Shown piece by piece: positions 1-7,394 of a DNA stretch of 12,102 nt. Source of the DNA: Kiritimatiellia bacterium. Lineage in GTDB: Bacteria > Verrucomicrobiota > Kiritimatiellia > UBA8416 > JABMPJ01. Each line of letters starts with the position of its first letter. The first letter of the stretch is position 1. Position numbers and translations under genes: made by a program. The stretch spans positions 7,384 to 19,485 of the forward strand of contig JAOZSS010000023.1 of assembly GCA_029939545.1 (NCBI GenBank). The letters are read 5' to 3'. The notes under the pieces were generated by a model, which searched no databases, was not told the DNA's origin, and worked only from the letters and a program-made list of their open reading frames with translations.

Positions 1-1155
1 TTCGCGACCGTTCTCGGCGACGACGACGAACAGCTCCGTTTTGTGAGCCATTCCCGTTCTGCCGCTGCCTACCTCAACTTCTTTGACGACCTCGACTACG
101 ACCGGCGCCGCATGCTCATCCATACGACGAGCGGGATCGCGATCTTCCAGTCCCTGCGCGAAGCGGAACGATTCGCCGCCTTTGAATCCCACCTTGCGGA
201 GATGGCCGCCGTGCGGTTCATTACACCCCTCGCCGAGTTCCGCGCCTTCCTGGACGACTGGCCGGCCCGATCGGCCGAGCTACAGCAAATCGTGGCGGCC
301 CAGCGAACGGCCCTCGACAAGCTGAACACTGTGCGCGGAAACCGTACCGTTTTCGATGCGCTGGCAGGGACGGACGGCGCCTTCGCCGCCGCCGCGAGGG
401 ATGTCGGCTTCCATCTCGATCCGGACACAGCCAGACGCCTTGCCCAGCAGGCGCAGGCGGTCATCGATACGCAGGTCATCGAGCGGTCGCTCTCGCTACT
501 TGAAAGCCGCCAGCTTCTCGCACAGCATTTTGACCTGCTTCCGGCTGACGTTTCGGCCAACGAACTGTGGCGCTTCTTCGAGAAGCCGCGCCACGCGGCA
601 TCCTACCTCGAAACCATTACCCCACTGGACGCCAACCTGGAACGCTATGCCATCGAACGCCTCGTCACGCTGGCCGATGAACGGGGCAGAGAGATCGCCC
701 TCGAACGTGTGGAAAGGCTGACCACGGGGGCCGGCACAGGATGGCTCGGACTGGGTGAGCGGATGGCCTGGCTCCTGATGGTGTCGATGCTGGTCTGTGC
801 CATCGGCATCTCCAACGCCATGCTCATGACCGTGACCGAACGCTTTCGCGAGATTGCCACGATGAAATGCCTAGGGGCCATGGATGGCTTCATCATGCTC
901 CTGTTCGTGATCGAATCCTGTTTCCTTGGCCTGGCCGGCGGCGTTATTGGGTCGGTGCTGGGCGACCTGATCGGCTATGGCCGCATGGCCACCATCTTCG
1001 GCATGACTGTTTTCGCCACGGTTCCGGCGGGCGAAGTCCTGACCGCCATGGGTGCCGCCATCGTTGTGGGCGTGGTCCTCGCCGCCGCCGCCGCCGTCTA
1101 CCCCTCACTGAAAGCCGCCCGCCTGGCGCCCATGGAGGCCATGCGAGTTGAATAA
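1..1155 (+). CDS. FtsX/MacB-type ABC transporter permease, 5' end missing
   Basis: This is the C-terminal part of an ABC permease of the FtsX/MacB superfamily. The frame is open from base 1. A GTG at 43 is a possible start, but the preceding 14 codons read as ordinary coding sequence and no Shine-Dalgarno sequence precedes it, so the gene very likely begins upstream of the window. Counting residues from 43, about 1-235 form a mainly helical, charged extracytoplasmic region. Three membrane segments follow near 241-262, 282-310 and 333-353. The loop after the first reads TERFREIATMKCLGA, the coupling-type motif of FtsX permeases, and the chain ends in PSLKAARLAPMEAMRVE, a typical MacB/LolCE ending. 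Permeases of this family bind a cognate ATPase and pass motion to periplasmic domains, often without moving substrate through the membrane. The ATPase at 1642 is the obvious partner. The substrate cannot be told from the sequence. Confidence 0.88.
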   Translation, partial: FATVLGDDDEQLRFVSHSRSAAAYLNFFDDLDYDRRRMLIHTTSGIAIFQSLREAERFAAFESHLAEMAAVRFITPLAEFRAFLDDWPARSAELQQIVAAQRTALDKLNTVRGNRTVFDALAGTDGAFAAAARDVGFHLDPDTARRLAQQAQAVIDTQVIERSLSLLESRQLLAQHFDLLPADVSANELWRFFEKPRHAASYLETITPLDANLERYAIERLVTLADERGREIALERVERLTTGAGTGWLGLGERMAWLLMVSMLVCAIGISNAMLMTVTERFREIATMKCLGAMDGFIMLLFVIESCFLGLAGGVIGSVLGDLIGYGRMATIFGMTVFATVPAGEVLTAMGAAIVVGVVLAAAAAVYPSLKAARLAPMEAMRVE

Positions 1156-1183
1156 GAATGGGGATGGGGATAAGAATGGGGAT
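1152..1183 (+). repeat. Short direct repeat at the permease stop codon
   Basis: The 14-mer ataagaatggggat occurs at 1152-1165 and again at 1170-1183, offset by 18 nt. The first copy contains the TAA stop of the permease (1153-1155). The stretch is purine-rich on the + strand, unlike the flanking coding DNA, and it contains the left arm of the 16-bp inverted repeat that frames the next gene. Confidence 0.85.
1156..1171 (+). repeat. Left arm of 16-bp perfect inverted repeat
   Basis: The sequence gaatggggatggggat matches, as an exact reverse complement, the bases at 1649-1664. The two arms frame the four-helix-bundle gene at 1190-1645. In RNA they could pair into a long-range stem enclosing that reading frame. 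Confidence 0.9.
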
Positions 1184-1189
1184 GTGCTG

Positions 1190-1645
1190 ATGCCTGAGAA
1201 GAAGAGGATTAGGGACGTGGAGGAGATGCCGGGCTATCAGCTTCTCTATCGTCTTGCCTTGCGCATTGAGATGGAGACCCGGGGATTCCCGGCGGACTTC
1301 AGATGGCTCCGCAACCAAGTGTTGAGGTCGTCCGGGTCGGTATTCGCCAACATGAGAGAAGGGTTCTACAGCCAGTACAGCACTGAGTACTTGCAGAGCC
1401 TATACCGCCGTCGTCGTGAGGCCGAGGAGACTGTAGGTCACACCAAGTACGCTCGCGATGTAGGCGTCGTTCCTGCTGAGACCGCCGATCAACTGGTCGC
1501 TGAGTACAAGGATGCATTGGGCCAGACAGCAGGGCTTATCTCAAGTATCGAACGCAAGATTGCCACTAGGGGAAAAGGTAAACCCGCCCGAGTGCGTGAA
1601 TCTGGCACTAGCCACGGTATCGCCGCAGGGGAGGATCTCGTATGA
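1190..1645 (+). CDS. Four-helix-bundle protein (23S rRNA intervening-sequence/S23 family)
   Basis: This is a small (151 aa from ATG 1190) all-helical protein. It shows the layout of the four-helix-bundle family first described in 23S rRNA intervening sequences: an opening helix ending in a T-x-x-FP turn (METRGFPADF), then a W/L..Q..RSSGSV.AN..EG stretch (here LRNQVLRSSGSVFANMREG), then a helix rich in R/E and a final amphipathic helix. The family NIAEG motif is altered to NMREG and the C-terminus carries a basic tail (TRGKGKPARVR). TTG 1148 gives 14 extra low-complexity residues from the direct repeat, with a GGAGG at 1134-1138. ATG 1190 was preferred because the conserved fold begins after it, though its own ribosome site is weak. 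The stop overlaps the next start (ATGA, 1642-1645). The cellular role of the family is unknown; homologues form pentamers and the Avd protein of diversity-generating retroelements is related. Confidence 0.75.
   Translation: MPEKKRIRDVEEMPGYQLLYRLALRIEMETRGFPADFRWLRNQVLRSSGSVFANMREGFYSQYSTEYLQSLYRRRREAEETVGHTKYARDVGVVPAETADQLVAEYKDALGQTAGLISSIERKIATRGKGKPARVRESGTSHGIAAGEDLV
1627..1634 (+). promoter_or_regulatory. Ribosome binding site for the ATPase gene at 1642
   Basis: AGGGGAGG lies 7 nt before ATG 1642 and inside the last codons of the four-helix-bundle gene. It decides the start of the ATPase and shows that initiation now depends on sequence within the cassette. Confidence 0.7.
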
Positions 1646-2403
1646 ACCATCCCCATCCCCATTCACTCGACGCGCAGCGTCGGGTGATTATCCGTACGGT
1701 CGGACTGATGAAGCAGTACGTTATGAAAGGCGTTACGACCGATGCCTTACGTGGGATCGACGTCGAGATTTATGATGCGGAGTTCATTTCCGTCATGGGT
1801 CCATCCGGGTCAGGCAAGAGCACGTTCTTCAATATGATCGGCGCACTGGATCGGCCCACCACCGGACGTGTCTTTATCGACGAGGTCGATGTCGCCCAAC
1901 TCACGGCCGAGGAGTTGGCCTACGTGCGGTGCCACAAGATCGGCTACATCTTCCAGTCGTACAACCTGGTGCAGTACATGACCGCACTTGAGAATGTCAC
2001 CACGCCCATGGTCTTCGGCGGCGTGATGCCGGACGAATCACGTCAACGCGGGATGGACCTGCTCGAGCTGGTCGGCCTGGGCAACCGCTGGCACCACCGT
2101 CCGCTCGAAATGTCCGGCGGCCAGCAACAGCGCGTCGCCATCGCCCGGTCGCTGGCCAACCAACCAACCGTATTGCTATGTGACGAGCCCACGGCCAATC
2201 TCGACTTGAATACGGGACAGGAGATCCTCGACGTCCTGCGTGAACTGAACAAGGACAAGGGCGTCACGGTGATCTGCGCCACGCACGACCACCGCATGAT
2301 GAATATGTGCGATCGCCTGATGTGGATCAGGGATGGCGAGATCGAGCGTATCGCCCGGCGCGACGAGGTGCATGTGGAAGTGGGAAGCGTAGGGGAGGAA
2401 TGA
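1642..2403 (+). CDS. ABC transporter ATP-binding protein, LolD/MacB type
   Basis: This cytoplasmic ATPase powers an FtsX-type permease complex. All nucleotide-binding motifs are intact in the 253 aa: Walker A GPSGSGKST at 53-61, Q-loop Q105, signature MSGGQQQR at 157-164, Walker B ending in D181-E182, D-loop ANLD, and switch H215. The family is recognisable from PSGSGKSTFFNMIGALDRPT and from the CATHDH stretch. The start at 1642 has a good ribosome site and overlaps the upstream stop by 4 nt; the stop overlaps the next start at 2400 in the same ATGA manner, so coupling at both ends is likely. Residues 3-8 (HPHPHS) are encoded by the right arm of the inverted repeat, and the conserved domain only begins near residue 15. 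Relative to the paralogue at 9563 the N-terminus is about 11 residues longer. Partner permeases are probably the products at 1-1155 and 2400-7394. Confidence 0.93.
   Translation: MNHPHPHSLDAQRRVIIRTVGLMKQYVMKGVTTDALRGIDVEIYDAEFISVMGPSGSGKSTFFNMIGALDRPTTGRVFIDEVDVAQLTAEELAYVRCHKIGYIFQSYNLVQYMTALENVTTPMVFGGVMPDESRQRGMDLLELVGLGNRWHHRPLEMSGGQQQRVAIARSLANQPTVLLCDEPTANLDLNTGQEILDVLRELNKDKGVTVICATHDHRMMNMCDRLMWIRDGEIERIARRDEVHVEVGSVGEE
1649..1664 (-). repeat. Right arm of 16-bp perfect inverted repeat
   Basis: The sequence atccccatccccattc is the exact reverse complement of 1156-1171. It lies within codons 3-8 of the ATPase gene at 1642, so the repeat is translated as His-Pro-His-Pro-His-Ser. Confidence 0.9.
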
Positions 2404-5400
2404 GACTCAACAGCCAACACCCAACACCCAACAGCCAACACCCAAGGAGGAAACGCTCTTCCATTGGACGTTGGGCGTTGGATGTTGGGCGTTGGACGTT
2501 CAGAACAAATGCCCTGGCGCTCTGTACAGCCCTGGTCGCCCTACCCCTTGCTTCCCCCGCCGTCACCGACTCCTTCCGCTCCGACTGCGAGGCGTTGACG
2601 CGGCATCCGCACCGCCTCAGCGGAACCGAAGAAGGCGCCGCCGCGGCGGCCTACATGGCGGAGCGGCTTGAGGCGATCGGGGTTGAGCAGGTCGTGGTTC
2701 AGCCTTTCTCTGTGGCCCAAACCGCACCACGCCGCTGCGAGATTCACTTGGAGATATCGGATCGCACCCTTCCCCTGCTCCCCGTTCGCCCCAACGACAT
2801 TATCCCCCCCACTACCCCGCCCGAGGGGGTGAGCGGACCGCTCGTCGTTCTGGAGTCGGGGTGCATTGATGAGTTCAAAGCGACCGAGGTGCGCGGGGCC
2901 ATCGTTGTGATGAACTACAATTGCGGTGCCGGCTGGATGCGTGCCTTCCGCTTCGGGGCGCGCGCCGTTGTCTTTGTGCGTTCAGGCACATGCAACGCCG
3001 AACATGCGCACTATGTCGAAGTCCCCGCCAACCTGCCCCGCTTCTACTATGACGGAAGTCCGGCCGATCTGCCGGCCGGGGCCAGGGCCACGATCCACAG
3101 CGAAGTGCCGTGGCAGGGCGGGACCGGCCGCAACGTGTTTGGGTTCATTCGCGGTTCCGATCCGCGCTTCGACCAGGACCAGGAAGAGATGATCATTGTG
3201 GCTGCCGCGCTCGACAGCTTCGGCGAGATTCCTCACCTCTCGCCCGGCGCACGCGGTGGGGCGAACTGCGCGGCGCTGCTCAAACTGGCGGACCGTTTTG
3301 TTCAGAGCCGGCCACGTCGCCATGTTCTGATTGCCGCCTTCGACAACCAGGCGCGCCTGCATGACGGGGCGCGCGTGTTCTACCGCGCGCTCGAGACAGA
3401 TCTCGGCAAACCCGAAGAAGCGCGGATCGAAGGACGGGAGAAGTCACTTCTCGACGAGGAGAGATTCCTCGCCAACATGGACGATCTCCTCGCGCACGAG
3501 CAGCCGCTCATCGAGTCGTCGTCTGTCCGCCGCCAGCTCCGCAGTCGGCTGGTCGATCGGGCCGCTGAACATGCCGCGATCATCGCCGATTCGCTGTTCA
3601 AGCTCCGTGACGAGGCGCATGACCTGCGCAAACTCGACCCCATACCCCCGGCCGAGCAGGCGCGGATCGACACGATCGACACCGAGATCGGCGACACGTG
3701 GTTGCCTCGGAAGGATGCGTGGAACGCCCTGCGGCGCGCCCTGGGCCGTGATGAAACGACGGACCTGCCCCCGGAGGTCGAGGAGCGGTTGCTTCGCATT
3801 ACAGACGAGGTCCGCGACAACATCACGCTCCGCGCCGAGGAGCTCATTCGTGAGCGCGCGACGCTTGAAGCCGACAAGACTATCCGTGAGAGGATCGGAA
3901 ACCTCTGGATTGCGCTCCATATTTCTCTCGCACTTGGCGACACGACCCCGCATTGGGGTGTCATCATTGGCGGCGACTCGTCCATGCGTTCGTTTAATGA
4001 CAATCCCGGTCTGTACGGAAAGGTTCAGGGCGTGTTTCGCCGGGCACATCAGAGCCTTATCGCCTCCGGGACTTCAGTGTCCCGTTTTCTGGTCGAGTCG
4101 GTTGACCAGTCCCTCCCCCTGACCCGCGTGCTGTGGGCCTCGCCCGGACTGGTGCACAGCGGGGAGATGGCCGGGCTATTCGGCATCTACAATGTCGTCA
4201 TAGGAACGGCCCATGAACGCCTTCCCTTCGAAGGCACCCCGGATGACAGACTGGAGAACCTTGACCTCAACCGGATTGAGCAACAGACAGACGAGATCGC
4301 GACGATGCTCAACTCCGTGGCAACCCTGGCCGCAGGCAGTGGCGAGGAGCCCGAAACGCCCCGTATTGCCGTCGACGGCACGAACCAGGAACGCGCCCCG
4401 TCGTTTAACAAACTCGGCTCCGTGGCAGATCAGCCCGGTCTCTCTCTACGTCGCGGCATCATTGCCAGTCGCGACTACTCACCCTCCGGATTCAGTGACC
4501 GCATCCCTACCGGCCCCACCGTAATGGGCATGCTGCAAGGTTCATCCGTACCCAACACGCGTATGGCCGGTGCCGTTGTGCACGTGTCCCTGATGCGGCC
4601 GTGGTCGCTATCGTACCGAGCCGTCAAGATTCCGGCATTCGACGATTTTCGCATCAAGTGGACCAACCAGAACGGGCTCTATGAACTGGGTCCGATCAGC
4701 GGACTCAATGATGACTGGCGCGTGCGCGGATTCGCCGCTGTGTTTGACGAACGTGGTGGGGTGCGGTCGGTCACGGACGCTACCTCGTACGAGAACGTCC
4801 GCTACCGCCTCAACGTCTTCCGCTGCCAGTCCGGCTACGCGGTGCTTCCGCCCCAGCAGCGTCATTTCCGGGCGGCGGGTGATACGGTGAAAATCATGGC
4901 GTCGCGGGCGGATGCGGTTTTGGATTCCAAGAAGTCCTTCAGCACCTTGGCCGACGGGGTCCTCGCCTGGTACATGGATGAGCGACGCAAAGGCGTCAAG
5001 CTATTCGGTCTGCGCAACATCGTGGGTCTCAACAGCGGCCCTGTTGGTGACCACCGCCGTGCCGCGGATGAGGATGGAACCGGCAGCGGATTCCCGGCCG
5101 ACACAGCGTGGGCAGACCTGTCCCCGGTCGCCCAGTCCGCCGCCGACCTGTGGCGACTGAATGATGCGCGCGTGGAGGTGTTGCGCCGCAAAGACATCCT
5201 CGACAGCTCCCTGTCCGAACTGCACGGCCGTGCCGAGGATCTTCTGATTGCCGCCGAGACGGAGCCGTCACCGCTGCGCCGAAACGCGCTGAACACCAGC
5301 GCCTTCTGGTCCTCGCGCACCGCCTACAACAAGGCCCTGGGGGTGCTGAACGACATCGTCGTTGCCGTGCTCATCCTGCTGGGGCTGTCGGTTCCGTTCT

Positions 5401-7394
5401 CCTTTGCGATGGAGCGCGTCATCATCGGCGCCACGACCATTTACCGGCAGTTGATCTGGTTCGTGGTCTTTTTCGCGCTCACCTTCCTCACGCTCTACTT
5501 CTCGCACCCGGCGTTTGCGATTGCCAATACGCCGATCATTATTTTCCTGGGCTTTGCTATCGTCGTGATGTCGGTCCTCGTGATCGGCATCATCATGCGT
5601 AAGTTCGAGGCCGAGTTGAAAGCGATGCAGGGCATGCGGTCGACCGTTCATGCCGCGGATGTCTCCCGGCTCAGTACGTTCCTTGCGGCCATGCAGATGG
5701 GTATCTCCACCATGCGCCGGCGGCCGCTCCGTACGGCGCTCACGGCAACTACGATCGTGTTGCTCACGTTCACAATCCTCTGCTTCGCCTCGTTCAGTAC
5801 GCAGTCGGGCATCGTGAAGCTGTTCTCGGCACCCAAGCCCGATTATGTCGGGGCCTGGATACACGATGTGAACTGGCAGTCGATGAGTGAAGACATCCTG
5901 GAGGTGCTGGAGGGCCGCTGGGGCGACGAGGCCCGCATTCATCCGCGTTATTGGGTCTCCCGGCAGAGCACCGACCAGGCCGGAGTCGTGCTGGCGCGCG
6001 AGGACGGCAGCCGCCCCGCCACGGTCAGCGGGCTGCTGGGACTGACCACCGCCGAGCTGGATGAGCGTCCCGACCTGGCCGCGCTCTTTGGATCCGGCCT
6101 CGATGATCACGTATTGCTCAGTGAAGGCGTCGCACGCATTCTGGGGGTCACCGTCGGCGAGACCATGCGCGTAGGCGGGATACCGCTCACGATCGGCGCC
6201 CTGCTCGATCCCGCCATGGTCGAGAACCTGGCCGACATGGATGGCTATGCCGTGCTCCCCGTGGACTTCGCACAGGAGACATCAACGACGCAGCAGGAGA
6301 CCCAGTCGGCTGATGAACAGCTCTCGGCGGAGCGGGCATGGACCAGCCTCAGCGCCGACAACGTGGTCATCGTCGAGGCCGCAACGGCACGGCGGCTCGG
6401 GGCACAACTCTACGGGGTCACCCTCTATACGGACACCGACTCCGACGCGGTAAGCATCACCGAGGACCTCGCCCGCATGCTGCCCTTTCCCATCCTCGGA
6501 ACGCGTCCGGAAGGCGTGTTCCGTCACGTGCTGGGCACCGTCCTCGCCGCCAGTGGCGTCGGCGACCTCTTCTTCCCCATTCTACTGGGCGGCCTGGTGA
6601 TTTTCGGCACGATGCTCGGATCCGTTTCGGACCGTGAGCGCGAGATCTACACCTTCAGCGCGCTCGGTCTTGCTCCGCGCCACGTGGCCACCCTCTTCTT
6701 TGCCGAGGCCATTGTCTACTCCCTGATCGGCGGTTTGGGCGGCTACCTGCTCGCGCAGGCCAGCGTCAAGGTCCTGTCCGTGCTGGCACAGCACGGCTGG
6801 GTCGCCGTCCCGGAGATGAACATGACCTCCACCAACACGATTGTGACGATTCTCATTGTCATGGCCACTGTGCTTGTTTCCGCCATCTATCCGGCCCGCA
6901 AGGCGGCGAGTTCTGCCAACCCGGGCCTGATGCGGGTCTGGAAGCCACCCGCCCCTGAAGGAGATCTGCTGGACATGGTTTTCCCGTTCACCGTGTCCGA
7001 ATACGACATCACGGGCGTGGTCAGTTTTCTGAAGGAGCATTTCGACAACCACAGCGACACAGGGCTCGGGCAGTTCATGGCCACGAACCCACGCTTGGTA
7101 CGCGAGGAAAGCGGCATGCTGGGACTCGATTCCGAGCTGGCGCTTGCCCCGTTTGACCTGGGTGTGAGCCAGGCCTTCCGGCTGCGAAGTTCCCCCAGCG
7201 GGATTCCAGGAATCGACGAGGTACGGATCACGCTCGGTCGTCGCTCCGGCCAGCCCAAGGACTGGGTACGGCTCAACAAGGTCTTTCTCGATGATCTGCG
7301 CCAGCAGTTCCTGATCTGGCGTTCGATCCCGTCCGAAACCATGGAGATGTACCGCGAACGCACCCTCGTGACGATGGGGAACGGTAATGGCTAA
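2400..7394 (+). CDS. Giant FtsX/MacB-type permease with an N-terminal M28-like (pseudo)peptidase region
   Basis: The product is 1664 aa from ATG 2400, which overlaps the ATPase stop. Residues 4-34 come from a translated repeat. About 38-54 form a signal-like hydrophobic segment ending SPA. Residues about 60-640 follow the M28 aminopeptidase layout: RLSGTEEG..AAYMAERLEAIG start, a PA-type insert near 150-250, ALDS at 270-273, PGARGG at 282-287, AFDNQ at 313-317, and TPDDRLENLDL from 613. The expected zinc and catalytic residues are replaced (A270, R285/G286, Q317, A318, G612); only D272 remains. A charged helical insert occupies about 330-530. Near 706-767 is a carboxypeptidase-regulatory-like beta segment. 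Membrane segments lie near 985-1005, 1017-1035, 1043-1067 and 1113-1133, then a MacB-like periplasmic domain, then three more near 1386-1410, 1429-1454 and 1479-1498, with a further 165-residue soluble tail. AGGGGAGG at 2391-2398 is only 1 nt from the ATG, so the exact start is uncertain. The product probably senses or binds a peptide-like ligand outside the membrane. Confidence 0.85.
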   Translation: MRLNSQHPTPNSQHPRRKRSSIGRWALDVGRWTFRTNALALCTALVALPLASPAVTDSFRSDCEALTRHPHRLSGTEEGAAAAAYMAERLEAIGVEQVVVQPFSVAQTAPRRCEIHLEISDRTLPLLPVRPNDIIPPTTPPEGVSGPLVVLESGCIDEFKATEVRGAIVVMNYNCGAGWMRAFRFGARAVVFVRSGTCNAEHAHYVEVPANLPRFYYDGSPADLPAGARATIHSEVPWQGGTGRNVFGFIRGSDPRFDQDQEEMIIVAAALDSFGEIPHLSPGARGGANCAALLKLADRFVQSRPRRHVLIAAFDNQARLHDGARVFYRALETDLGKPEEARIEGREKSLLDEERFLANMDDLLAHEQPLIESSSVRRQLRSRLVDRAAEHAAIIADSLFKLRDEAHDLRKLDPIPPAEQARIDTIDTEIGDTWLPRKDAWNALRRALGRDETTDLPPEVEERLLRITDEVRDNITLRAEELIRERATLEADKTIRERIGNLWIALHISLALGDTTPHWGVIIGGDSSMRSFNDNPGLYGKVQGVFRRAHQSLIASGTSVSRFLVESVDQSLPLTRVLWASPGLVHSGEMAGLFGIYNVVIGTAHERLPFEGTPDDRLENLDLNRIEQQTDEIATMLNSVATLAAGSGEEPETPRIAVDGTNQERAPSFNKLGSVADQPGLSLRRGIIASRDYSPSGFSDRIPTGPTVMGMLQGSSVPNTRMAGAVVHVSLMRPWSLSYRAVKIPAFDDFRIKWTNQNGLYELGPISGLNDDWRVRGFAAVFDERGGVRSVTDATSYENVRYRLNVFRCQSGYAVLPPQQRHFRAAGDTVKIMASRADAVLDSKKSFSTLADGVLAWYMDERRKGVKLFGLRNIVGLNSGPVGDHRRAADEDGTGSGFPADTAWADLSPVAQSAADLWRLNDARVEVLRRKDILDSSLSELHGRAEDLLIAAETEPSPLRRNALNTSAFWSSRTAYNKALGVLNDIVVAVLILLGLSVPFSFAMERVIIGATTIYRQLIWFVVFFALTFLTLYFSHPAFAIANTPIIIFLGFAIVVMSVLVIGIIMRKFEAELKAMQGMRSTVHAADVSRLSTFLAAMQMGISTMRRRPLRTALTATTIVLLTFTILCFASFSTQSGIVKLFSAPKPDYVGAWIHDVNWQSMSEDILEVLEGRWGDEARIHPRYWVSRQSTDQAGVVLAREDGSRPATVSGLLGLTTAELDERPDLAALFGSGLDDHVLLSEGVARILGVTVGETMRVGGIPLTIGALLDPAMVENLADMDGYAVLPVDFAQETSTTQQETQSADEQLSAERAWTSLSADNVVIVEAATARRLGAQLYGVTLYTDTDSDAVSITEDLARMLPFPILGTRPEGVFRHVLGTVLAASGVGDLFFPILLGGLVIFGTMLGSVSDREREIYTFSALGLAPRHVATLFFAEAIVYSLIGGLGGYLLAQASVKVLSVLAQHGWVAVPEMNMTSTNTIVTILIVMATVLVSAIYPARKAASSANPGLMRVWKPPAPEGDLLDMVFPFTVSEYDITGVVSFLKEHFDNHSDTGLGQFMATNPRLVREESGMLGLDSELALAPFDLGVSQAFRLRSSPSGIPGIDEVRITLGRRSGQPKDWVRLNKVFLDDLRQQFLIWRSIPSETMEMYRERTLVTMGNGNG
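2409..2500 (+). repeat. Inverted pair of 7-bp tandem repeats (37-nt arms)
   Basis: The left arm (2409-2445) is built of 7-nt units of the form acccaac/agccaac. The right arm (2464-2500) is built of units gttggac, gttgggc and gttggat. Reversed and complemented, the right arm matches the left in 29 of 37 positions with no gaps. The 18-nt spacer (2446-2463) contains GGAGG. Similar CCAAC/GTTGG tandems are, from memory, common at gene joints in Lentisphaerota and Kiritimatiellota. Here the repeat is read as the N-terminus of the large permease. Confidence 0.88.
2444..2450 (+). promoter_or_regulatory. Strong Shine-Dalgarno-like AAGGAGG in the repeat spacer
   Basis: AAGGAGG lies at the edge and in the loop of the 37-nt inverted repeat. 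No ATG, GTG or TTG in the large permease frame follows at a usual distance: the next in-frame TTG is 2478, 27 nt downstream, while ATT 2463 is 12 nt downstream. It may be a remnant of the ribosome site used before the repeat arose, or it may help initiation from an unusual codon. Confidence 0.35.

Larger units (their letters stand above)
1156..1664 (+). mobile_element. Putative inverted-repeat-bounded cassette carrying a four-helix-bundle gene
   Basis: A 509-bp unit bounded by perfect 16-bp inverted repeats contains only one gene, a relative of the proteins encoded in 23S rRNA intervening sequences. It lies exactly between a permease and its likely ATPase, genes that are normally adjacent. 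Intervening sequences of this family in rRNA are also bounded by complementary ends, so an inserted cassette is a reasonable reading. No transposase is present and no target duplication is evident, so mobility is inferred from structure only. Confidence 0.4.

Noticed and set aside
2307..2399. Earlier ATG for the large permease within the ATPase gene
   Set aside because: It would overlap the ATPase by about 97 nt and add residues that are only a shifted reading of the ATPase. The ATGA overlap at 2400 fits the operon pattern.
2577..4330. Active M28 aminopeptidase
   Set aside because: The residues aligning with the zinc ligands and catalytic glutamate are replaced, so an enzyme call is not supported.
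5268..6110. Antisense open frame opposite the large permease
   Set aside because: The composition is skewed to R, H, G and E, no ribosome site or family motif is seen, and the sense strand encodes membrane segments and a MacB-like domain.
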